Assembly: GCA_963773945.1 (NCBI GenBank)
Contig: CAVZDD010000002.1
Coordinates: 1-20,177 of the forward strand
DNA length: 20,177 nt
Source: JAKIWV01 sp963773945
Lineage (GTDB): Archaea; Thermoplasmatota; Thermoplasmata; Lutacidiplasmatales; UBA184
Direction of reading: 5' to 3'
A program made the position numbers and the translations under genes. The notes beneath the pieces were generated by a model. The model searched no databases. It was not told the origin of the DNA and saw nothing but the letters and a program-made list of their open reading frames with translations. Each line of letters begins with the position of its first letter. Position 1 is the stretch's first letter. Shown here one piece after another: positions 7,840-14,660 of this stretch.

Positions 7840-9539
7840 GCGGCCGCGTAGCGGGCCGGAGTCCGGCGGAACTTCGCGAGGCAGCTCTCGGAGCAGAATC
7901 GATACTCTACCCCCTGGTAGGCGGTGTGGAGCGGGCTGGTCGCCTCCACCTCCATCCCGCAGATCGGGTCGATGGAGGCCGGGGCGGTCGACGACCGGGG
8001 GACGTCGGCGGTTTCGATGGGGACCGTGGTGGAACGACGGACCTTGGTGATCTCGGAAAGAATGCTGAGGGCGATCTCCTCCGGGTCCCGGGCCAGGATG
8101 TCGAGGCCCGCCGGGTTCCGGATTTGACTCAACTGTCCGGAGGAAAGGCCCTCGGCCTTCAGCGACGCGACGACGGCCTGTCCCCGGCGGTGACTCGAGA
8201 CCAGACCCACGTAGCGGGGGGAACGTAAGAGAATGGCTTTCAGCGCCGTCTCGTCGTACATCCCGGTCGACGCCACGACGACGAACGCACCGGCGGCCGT
8301 GAGCTTCGAGAGGCGTTCGAGGTCGGGTTCCCACTGGACCCCGTCGGGGAAGTCGGAGGCCCGGGCGCCCGGCGCCGCGACCGTGACGCGGTACCCCAGG
8401 AATCCCCCGAGCGCGGCGACCGCCTTGGCGACGGGCGCTTCGCCGACGATCAACAGTTCGGGTTGCGGTAAATGTGGCTCCACATAGATCTCCATCGTTC
8501 CTCCACTTTCACATTCGAGCAGTCGGGTGACGACTCCGGGGGTCGGCATACCTCCCTCTTCGGCGTCTGGCGAGAGACGGATGAGCCGGGGGGTGCCATC
8601 CTCCATCGATTGGAGCGCCTCGGCAAGCAGCACCCTTCCGGTGCAGCTCCCACCGACCCAGCCGATGACCTCCCGGTTCGGGCGAATGATGGCCTTGAAA
8701 CCGGGTTTACCCGACGTGGGAGGCCGGACGCTGACGACCGTGGCCAGTGCGAAGGGCTCCCGCGCGCGTTCGAGCTCGGTGGCCAGCGCGAACACATCGG
8801 GCAAGATCCGGGTCCGGGAAAGTCCCCGCACCGGTCCTTCCCGATGCATCGCGACCCGGTCCGCCACGAGGGGGCGGAGCGCCCCCGCACTCGGCGAGGG
8901 GTGACCCTCGAGCGCCTGCTCGAGACGGTCCAACTCCTCCGGTGTATCCACGTCGATGAGGACGCCCGGATCTTTGACCGGCACCTCGACCAGGTCCGCG
9001 GTGTGGCCGGGAAAAATCGCTCGGCATCCGATGTCGCCCCGGACGTCTCCGAGTTCGGGCAGCACCGCCCGATCGAGTAAAACCGGATTTCCCCGGACGC
9101 CTTCGAAAGTTGGGACGAGTATCTTGGCGGTCCCGGCCGCGTGGCGTTCGACCAGCGCCCGGAGTGTGGCGGGTGAAACGAAGGGTTGGTCGCCCAGCAG
9201 GATCAAGACCGGTCCCTTCGAGGGCGCGGCCGCGGCCGCGCCCCGGCGAAGCGAGCTGCCCATTCCCTCGCCGAACTCCGGGTTCACTACCACAGTCGTT
9301 CCACTCAGGTCCACGCCTTTCCGGACCCGTTCGGCGTCCGCTCCAAGGACGACAACGGTCTCGAATGGGTGCACGCTGCGAACCGTTTCGAGGACGCGAG
9401 CCAGCAGGGGCTGCCCCAGAACCGGGACCAGGGGCTTTGGACGACCCATCCGGGTCGAGGTGCCGGCGGATAGGATGAGCGCCGTGAAGCCCGCGGGTCC
9501 GGCGACCGTCGCGCGCCGGCGCTTGCCTGCGCCCGCCAT
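7836..9539 (-). CDS. MobA-like / XdhC (CoxI) / YHS-domain fusion protein
   Basis: This 567-aa protein joins three modules. Residues 18-210 are a MobA/MocA-like nucleotidyltransferase (LILSAGTSTRMGRPKPL 21-37, LLGDQPF 114-120, GNPVL 150-154, DVDTPEEL 196-203), probably attaching CMP or GMP to molybdopterin. Residues 245-500 are an XdhC/CoxI protein: N-terminal domain with GGSC (296-299), and a Rossmann domain beginning LLIVGEAPVA (362-371). XdhC proteins bind and sulfurate Mo cofactor before insertion. Residues 523-567 form a YHS domain with Cys at 527, 549 and 553, a metal-binding knuckle found in copper pumps and metallochaperones. The usual XdhC CGG motif is SGG here (Ser345), with a Cys two residues earlier. 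It converges with coxG, the stops overlapping. The fusion suggests a single chaperone for the CoxL cofactor; copper delivery by the YHS part is my inference. Confidence 0.92.
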   Translation of the reverse strand: MAGAGKRRRATVAGPAGFTALILSAGTSTRMGRPKPLVPVLGQPLLARVLETVRSVHPFETVVVLGADAERVRKGVDLSGTTVVVNPEFGEGMGSSLRRGAAAAAPSKGPVLILLGDQPFVSPATLRALVERHAAGTAKILVPTFEGVRGNPVLLDRAVLPELGDVRGDIGCRAIFPGHTADLVEVPVKDPGVLIDVDTPEELDRLEQALEGHPSPSAGALRPLVADRVAMHREGPVRGLSRTRILPDVFALATELERAREPFALATVVSVRPPTSGKPGFKAIIRPNREVIGWVGGSCTGRVLLAEALQSMEDGTPRLIRLSPDAEEGGMPTPGVVTRLLECESGGTMEIYVEPHLPQPELLIVGEAPVAKAVAALGGFLGYRVTVAAPGARASDFPDGVQWEPDLERLSKLTAAGAFVVVASTGMYDETALKAILLRSPRYVGLVSSHRRGQAVVASLKAEGLSSGQLSQIRNPAGLDILARDPEEIALSILSEITKVRRSTTVPIETADVPRSSTAPASIDPICGMEVEATSPLHTAYQGVEYRFCSESCLAKFRRTPARYAAA

Positions 9540-9663
9540 GGTGCCCGTTGCGAGGCGCGGAACCCTCTAAGCGTTACCCCCGGCCGTAACCCCTGCGTTA
9601 TCTGCGCGCATCTCGAGCGACACGGTCCCGAACCCTGAAATCCTCGCTCCGGCTCCATCGTGC

Positions 9664-10494
9664 GTGCACGTCGCTCACTACTCCCAGAGACTCTCCGAAC
9701 TCGCGGCCCAGGGGGAACCCTTCGCGGTGGCGACCGTCATCCGGACCGAGGGATCCACCCTCGCCAAGACCGGGTTCAAGATCCTGGTGGCCCACGACGG
9801 CACGGTGGCCGGCGGAACCCTCGGGGGCGGCTGTCCCGAAGGACCGATCGTCGCGGTCGCGCAGGAAACGATGAAAACCGGCTCACCGCGGGTCGTTCGG
9901 GTCCATCTCGTCGACACCGAGCAGGCGGTCGGGGGTCTGGTCCGGGAAACCAATCCCGACGAGATCTGGGTGCAGACCAATTGCGGGGGCACACTCGAGG
10001 TCTACGTCGAACCGATGCTTCCGTCCCAACGCCTCGTGATCGTGGGGCAGGGCGGGAAGGACGAGATCGAGGCGGCGCTCGTTCACCATGGGAAGTTGCT
10101 CGGATTCGAGGTCGTGGTGATCGACCCGACGCCGGTACTCCCGGAAGCGCCGAACCGATTAATCGAGTCGCCGACCGTCGATCCCACCGAGCTGGGCGCT
10201 CACGACTACGTCGTCGTCCTCACTAAGGGTGAGCGGGACGTGGCCGTCCTCGAGGCGCTCTCCCACAGTCGGGCGAAGTTCGTGGGACTGCTTGCGAGCC
10301 GGCACCGGTTACGTCAGAACTTGGCCGAGCTCGAGAAGCACGGCGTGGACCCGGCCTTCCTGCGTTCGCTGCATGCGCCGATCGGTCTCGATATCGGGGC
10401 CCGCACCCCCGAGGAGCTGACCCTCGCCATTCTTTCGGACATCATTTCCATCAAGTACGGGAAGCACACCGACCATCCGGCGCCCGCCGGCTGA
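9664..10494 (+). CDS. XdhC/CoxF-family molybdenum cofactor chaperone
   Basis: This 276-aa protein of the XdhC/CoxF family is thought to help load sulfurated Mo cofactor into hydroxylases such as CO dehydrogenase. The N-terminal XdhC domain shows AVATVIRTEGSTLAKTGFK (21-39), LGGGCPEGP (53-61) and the intact NCGGTLEVYVEP (106-117) motif, so Cys57 and Cys107 are both present. A Rossmann domain starts at RLVIVGQGGK (123-132), and the C-terminus ends with the family pattern APIGLDIGARTPEELTLAILSDI (238-260). It starts at GTG 9664 and diverges from the fusion gene across 124 bases. It ends 7 bases from the convergent moaA stop. It is a paralogue of the middle part of the neighbouring fusion, matching the CoxF/CoxI pair of bacterial cox clusters. 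Confidence 0.92.
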   Translation: MHVAHYSQRLSELAAQGEPFAVATVIRTEGSTLAKTGFKILVAHDGTVAGGTLGGGCPEGPIVAVAQETMKTGSPRVVRVHLVDTEQAVGGLVRETNPDEIWVQTNCGGTLEVYVEPMLPSQRLVIVGQGGKDEIEAALVHHGKLLGFEVVVIDPTPVLPEAPNRLIESPTVDPTELGAHDYVVVLTKGERDVAVLEALSHSRAKFVGLLASRHRLRQNLAELEKHGVDPAFLRSLHAPIGLDIGARTPEELTLAILSDIISIKYGKHTDHPAPAG

Positions 10495-10501
10495 CGTCCC
10501 G

Positions 10502-11473
10502 CTAGCGGGGCGGTGGCACGAGCTCGATCAGGGGGGCCGTGGCGGGGTTTCGACGTGGGTAGTTCTTGACGTAAGCGCCGTAGTACGGGACCCGACGGGC
10601 CACGACGTTCCGGAACGCGAGACGAAGCTGGTCGTCATCCAGCCCCCGGGTCGGAATAAGGTCGTCATTCCGGTTGAGGCAGCCCTTGAGCTCGCCCTTA
10701 TGCGTCACCCGGATCCGGTGGCAGTTCATGCAGAACTCCGGGTTAGCCACCGGGTCGACGACCTCGACCTCGGCGCCATCGAACAGGTAAACCCGCCGGT
10801 GGTGCATCTCGCGGATGAGTACCTGGTCGGCCTTGCTGTCGAGCCATCGCTTGACCCCGTCGATGTCGACCGACCAGTCGTGCGGTCCCACGAGCTCGGG
10901 CATGAACTGGATCAGCTGTAGCCGCAGCCCCTCCCGGCCTCGGATGAAAGCGATCAGGTCCGGGATGTAGGGGAGCGAGCGGCGGAAGACGACCAGATTC
11001 AGCTTGACCGGGGTCAGTCCCACCCCGAGTGCGGCCTCGATGCCCCGGAGCACCGGTGCGAGCTCTCCGTGTCGGATCTCCCGGAACGCGGCCGGATCGA
11101 GGGAATCGACGGAGACGTTGATCCGCTTCAGACCGGCGTTGCGGAGTCCCTCCGCCCGCTTCGCGAGGAGCGACCCGTTGGTGGTCACGGAAACGTCGGG
11201 CAGGTGGGCAACCGACCGCGCGACGATCTCCTCGAAGTCGGGTCGGACCAGCGGCTCCCCACCGGTGTACTTCACGGATCGGATACCGAACTCGCGGGCG
11301 ATGCGGACGATCCGCTCGACCTCTTCTACAGTCATCTCTTCGGGGTGCGAAGTCCCGGGTTTGAGGACAGGCCCCAGGCCCTCGTCGTGGCAGTAAATGC
11401 AGCCGAAGTTGCACCGTTTCGTAACGCTGATACGAATGTCGGTGACTTCCCGTCCGAAGGTGTCGACCAGCAT
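10502..11473 (-). CDS. moaA: GTP 3',8-cyclase MoaA (radical SAM)
   Basis: This protein catalyses the first step of molybdopterin synthesis, rearranging GTP to 3',8-cyclo-GTP with S-adenosylmethionine; 323 aa, normal length. The radical-SAM cluster motif is CNFGCIYCHDEG (Cys 21, 25, 28), with the archaeal CHDEG variant. SAM-binding GGEP is at 71-74. The C-terminal substrate-binding cluster has Cys 248, 251 and 265 (FCMNCHRIRVTHKGELKGC). The C-terminus ends VPPPR rather than the Gly-Gly tail known from bacterial MoaA, so that activation feature is absent or replaced. Its position inside the cox island links cofactor supply to CO dehydrogenase. A TATA element about 30 bases before the ATG predicts a leaderless mRNA. 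Confidence 0.96.
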   Translation of the reverse strand: MLVDTFGREVTDIRISVTKRCNFGCIYCHDEGLGPVLKPGTSHPEEMTVEEVERIVRIAREFGIRSVKYTGGEPLVRPDFEEIVARSVAHLPDVSVTTNGSLLAKRAEGLRNAGLKRINVSVDSLDPAAFREIRHGELAPVLRGIEAALGVGLTPVKLNLVVFRRSLPYIPDLIAFIRGREGLRLQLIQFMPELVGPHDWSVDIDGVKRWLDSKADQVLIREMHHRRVYLFDGAEVEVVDPVANPEFCMNCHRIRVTHKGELKGCLNRNDDLIPTRGLDDDQLRLAFRNVVARRVPYYGAYVKNYPRRNPATAPLIELVPPPR

Positions 11474-11499
11474 CGGTCACTAGACCAACAGGGGTCCCC

Positions 11500-11506
11500 C
11501 TATAGT
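11500..11506. promoter_or_regulatory. TATA element shared by moaA and coxDE
   Basis: CTATAGT, with a self-complementary CTATAG core, lies in the moaA-coxD gap. On the minus strand it is centred about 30 bases before the moaA ATG, suiting a leaderless transcript. On the plus strand it would start transcription near 11530, ahead of the coxD ATG at 11575. It could serve both directions. Confidence 0.5.
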
Positions 11507-11574
11507 CTTGTGCTGGGACCGGCGGGGTGGTGGTCGAGACCGGTGCACGGGTCGCACGCCGTGGGGAAAGACTG

Positions 11575-12516
11575 ATGGCAAAGGGGGGTGTGGACCGGCG
11601 GCGCGGCGAGTTCCGTTCGCACACCATGCCGGATCTGGATTCGTGGTCATCTCCCGTCGAGGTCACCGAGGCCCTGGCCCGGCAGAACTACATCGCCGAC
11701 CCTCCGCTGGCGATGTCGACCTACCTCAGCGCGCGACTCGGGAAGCCGCTCCTGCTCGAAGGCGAACCGGGCTGCGGTAAGACCGAGCTCGCCAAGGCCC
11801 TGGCTGCCACCTCGGGGGCCGAGCTGATCCGCCTCCAATGTTTCGAAGGACTCGACGCCCGTTCGGCGCTCTACGATTGGAACTACCCGAAGCAGATGCT
11901 CACGATCCGGCTCCACGAGCGGGACGAATCCCCGACCGCCGTGGAGAAGGAGATTTTCACCGAGCGGTTCCTGCTCCGCCGACCGCTGCTCCGTGCGCTG
12001 GAGGAGAACGGCCCCCACCGCCCCGTGCTCCTTATCGACGAGATCGACCGGGCGGACGAAGAGTTCGAGGGGCTTTTGCTCGAGGTGCTTTCGGACTTTC
12101 AGGTGACGATTCCCGAGCTCGGAACGATCAAGGCGCGTCGACCTCCCCTGGTCATCATCACCTCGAACCGAACGCGCGACCTGAGTGACGCGCTCAAGCG
12201 TCGGTGTCTCTACGCCTTCGTGGACTACCCGACCATCGAGCGGGAGACAGAGATCCTTCGCGTCCGAATTCCGACGTTAGGGGAGCACCTGGCCCGGGAG
12301 GTCGTAGCCTTCGTCCAACGAATCCGCCGCGAGAAGGAGCTGGCGAAGCGCCCCGGTGTGGCCGAGACCTTGGACTGGGCGGCCGCGCTGCTGGCCCTGC
12401 ACCGGGAGGCGCTGGATCCGGAGGTAGTCGACGAGACCCTAGGGTGCCTGCTGAAGGACGCGCAGGACGTTCAACTCGCCCACGAACGCGGCCTCGGCCG
12501 CCTCCTCAGTTCCTGA
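11575..12516 (+). CDS. coxD: MoxR-family AAA+ ATPase CoxD
   Basis: This AAA+ ATPase of the MoxR family works in bacteria with CoxE and CoxF to add sulfur and copper to the Mo site of CoxL. It has 313 aa from ATG 11575. Walker A is GEPGCGKTE (63-71) and Walker B LLIDEID (152-158). The sensor/arginine-finger region reads ITSNRTRDLSDALKRRCLY, and PLLLEGEPGCGKTELAKAL is the CoxD-like context. The start is uncertain: GTG 11527 (16 residues longer) and ATG 11628 (MPDLDSWSSP, close to where family similarity begins) are in frame. I prefer 11575 for its GGGGAAAG upstream. coxE follows after a 14-base gap, an operon arrangement typical of MoxR-VWA pairs. Confidence 0.93.
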   Translation: MAKGGVDRRRGEFRSHTMPDLDSWSSPVEVTEALARQNYIADPPLAMSTYLSARLGKPLLLEGEPGCGKTELAKALAATSGAELIRLQCFEGLDARSALYDWNYPKQMLTIRLHERDESPTAVEKEIFTERFLLRRPLLRALEENGPHRPVLLIDEIDRADEEFEGLLLEVLSDFQVTIPELGTIKARRPPLVIITSNRTRDLSDALKRRCLYAFVDYPTIERETEILRVRIPTLGEHLAREVVAFVQRIRREKELAKRPGVAETLDWAAALLALHREALDPEVVDETLGCLLKDAQDVQLAHERGLGRLLSS

Positions 12517-12530
12517 ATGAGACGAGGCCA

Positions 12531-13685
12531 ATGCCGGGCTCCGAACTTCCCCGAGAGCATGTTCACCAACGGGTGGCGCAGTTCGTTGCCTTCCTCCGGG
12601 AACGGGGTATACCGGCCGGAATCGGTGCGGAAGTGGAGCTGGGTCGGGCGCTGAAGATCCTGCCGGTGCTTGACCGGGAGACCGTGCGTCAGGCGGTGGG
12701 AGCGGTCCTTGCGAAGTCACCGGAAGAAGTTACGGCGGTGGAAGAGGCGTTTGACCTCTTCTTCTCTCCTCAATTCAGCCGACGGAACATTCCCTCCCCC
12801 GGGCAACAATCCCAGGCCCGACGCGTCCCGGTCGGCCGCGGTGTCCCGGCATCCTTGCCGCCGTTGCCTGACGCCGAACCTCCGACCGGGGTGACGACGT
12901 TCGGCGCCTACAGCGCCCACGCGCCGGGGGTGGGTCACGTGCTGGCCCCCTTGAGCCCGCGCCAGATGTTGTCGTTGCGCCGAGGGGCCCGTCGGTTCCG
13001 TCGTCAGGCCGCGACCCTGCCCGGACGGCGGCTGACCCGGGCCCGACGCGGGGAGGTAGATTTTCCCGAGACCCTTCGGCGGTCCGTGGGTCGGGACGGC
13101 GAGTGGGTCGAACTCTTTCGGCGTTCCCCGCGGCCCCGACGGGCCGAGCTCGTCGTGCTCTGGGATGTGAGCGGCTCGATGCGGGAGCATGACGCGCTCC
13201 TCTTCGCTCTGGTCTACTCCCTGGAACGGGTCTCGCGCACCGGCCGCGTGTTCGCGTTCAGCACCCGGGTGGAAGAGATCACGGAGGAGATCCGGCGAAA
13301 CGGCTACGGCCGGGCCACGAACGTCGTGGCCGCCCGTATCGCAGGCACCGAGGGCGGCACGCAGATCGGCGCATGTCTCCGCCAGTTCGGGGAACGCTAT
13401 CCTGCCGCGATCGGGGACCGGGCCACGGTCGTCGTCGTGAGCGATGGCTGGGACCGGGCCGACGCTACGGCAGTCGCGGAGGAGCTCCGCAAGATCCAAC
13501 GACGCAGCCATCTCGTCGTGTGGGTGAGCCCGTATGCCCGGCGACCGGGGTTTGAGGCGCGGACGGCCGGCTTGGTCTCCGCCCTTCCGTTCACCGACGC
13601 GCTCCTGGGTCCGGAGGACTTCCAGTCCCCGTTCCCCCTGAAAGCCATCGCCTGGAAGGACGCCCGGTTCCCGGCCGCGGCCTAA
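12531..13685 (+). CDS. coxE: VWA-domain protein CoxE
   Basis: This is the partner of CoxD, a von Willebrand factor A-domain protein of the CoxE family, 384 aa. The N-terminal helical part (QFVAFLRERGIPAGIGAEVELGRAL) is typical of the family. A low-complexity Pro/Arg-rich linker lies at about 85-165. The VWA domain carries the metal-ion-dependent adhesion site: DVSGSM beginning at residue 212, GGTQIG further on, and VVVVSDGWDRAD. All metal ligands look intact. The frame is open upstream to 12204, but that part overlaps coxD; ATG 12531, shortly after a GAGG, is the natural start. The stop overlaps the convergent membrane-protein gene by four bases. It acts in the cytoplasm on CoxL maturation, by analogy with Oligotropha. 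Confidence 0.92.
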   Translation: MPGSELPREHVHQRVAQFVAFLRERGIPAGIGAEVELGRALKILPVLDRETVRQAVGAVLAKSPEEVTAVEEAFDLFFSPQFSRRNIPSPGQQSQARRVPVGRGVPASLPPLPDAEPPTGVTTFGAYSAHAPGVGHVLAPLSPRQMLSLRRGARRFRRQAATLPGRRLTRARRGEVDFPETLRRSVGRDGEWVELFRRSPRPRRAELVVLWDVSGSMREHDALLFALVYSLERVSRTGRVFAFSTRVEEITEEIRRNGYGRATNVVAARIAGTEGGTQIGACLRQFGERYPAAIGDRATVVVVSDGWDRADATAVAEELRKIQRRSHLVVWVSPYARRPGFEARTAGLVSALPFTDALLGPEDFQSPFPLKAIAWKDARFPAAA

Positions 13686-14638
13686 GGCGGTAGGGTCGCC
13701 GACGGGGCCGGCACCTCGCTGCGCAGGGCGGAGGGAAGCTCGGCGGGGGAGGGAGCCGGTCCACCAGCCATCGCCCACCGGGCCAACAGGAAAAACTCGG
13801 CGGTCATGACGACGAAGGAGGTCAGTCCGAACGGGACCGAGGTCCACACGGATCCCCGGAGGAGGAATGCGAGGGCCTCCGCTCCCACCATCGCCAGGAA
13901 CCCGCCGGCCACGCCCAGGCCCGTCCACAGATACCGGAGGATGGGGGCCGGCCAACTCCACAGGTCCCGGGCCAAGAACGCAAAGGTCGCGACCATGACG
14001 ACCGCCATCCCCACCGCGCCCACGACCGGATCTGGAACAACCCAGGGTCCGACCGCCGCCGCCGCGGCAAAGCCGTAGAGGAGCGTCCGTTCGCGCCGCG
14101 AAAGTGGCAGCCAGGAGACGAGGACGGTCATCGTGACGAGCATCGCCCAGAAGAACCACGCCGACTCCGCCGCGTCCCCGACCACGGCGGCGAGCCCGGC
14201 CCAGCCTTGCGCCGCATAGGGCGCCGGCCCGACTTGGGCCAGCACGAACGTGAGACCCATCAGGAGTTCGTTGCCGACGATGAGGAGCGCAAACCCCAGC
14301 GGCCAGAGCAGGCCGTGGGCCGGCAACGGTTTCGTACCCGCGCGGAACAAGAGGCTGATGGCCCACAGCCCGACGACCGCCATCATGCTGTTGAGCGCGA
14401 TGAAGACCGAGACCGTCGACGCATCGCCGGGACTGAGGACGGCGTAGATCCCCGAGAACCAGAGGGCCATCGACATCAACAGGATGCCCAGCAGCAGGAT
14501 CGCGGTTGCCAGCGTCGGCCGGGGCCCGTGGCGCGGGAACAGCCGACTGATGATGAACAGGTTCCCGCCGACCATCAGCACGGCGAGAAGGATGAACAGA
14601 AGGAGCCACGGACCGGCCGTGGGCAGGGGAGGGATCAT
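13682..14638 (-). CDS. Polytopic membrane protein with NELLMG signature (protein A)
   Basis: I do not recognise this 318-aa protein. It has about eight or nine hydrophobic spans (11-33, 43-67, 76-97, 109-131, 158-178, 184-203, 205-224, 237-258, 266-290) and a Pro/Ser-rich tail; it contains no cysteine. Span 4 contains NELLMG (123-128), followed 38 residues after the Asn by WFF (161-163). The same two motifs with identical spacing occur in the N-terminal half of the next gene upstream, so A appears to be a homologue of that half without the Fe-S part. It is the last gene of a three-gene operon, 22 bases after its neighbour, with GGAGAG before the ATG. A role as membrane subunit of a complex with the two preceding products is inferred. 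Confidence 0.85.
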   Translation of the reverse strand: MIPPLPTAGPWLLLFILLAVLMVGGNLFIISRLFPRHGPRPTLATAILLLGILLMSMALWFSGIYAVLSPGDASTVSVFIALNSMMAVVGLWAISLLFRAGTKPLPAHGLLWPLGFALLIVGNELLMGLTFVLAQVGPAPYAAQGWAGLAAVVGDAAESAWFFWAMLVTMTVLVSWLPLSRRERTLLYGFAAAAAVGPWVVPDPVVGAVGMAVVMVATFAFLARDLWSWPAPILRYLWTGLGVAGGFLAMVGAEALAFLLRGSVWTSVPFGLTSFVVMTAEFFLLARWAMAGGPAPSPAELPSALRSEVPAPSATLPP

Positions 14639-14660
14639 GATGGGCTCTCCGTCGGCGCGG

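Noticed and set aside
12204..12530. Upstream extension of coxE
   Set aside because: It lies inside coxD and gives Arg/Pro-rich non-family sequence; ATG 12531 follows coxD properly.
12717..14609. Long minus-strand frame spanning coxE and protein A
   Set aside because: It crosses two recognisable genes in a wrong frame and shows no domain.
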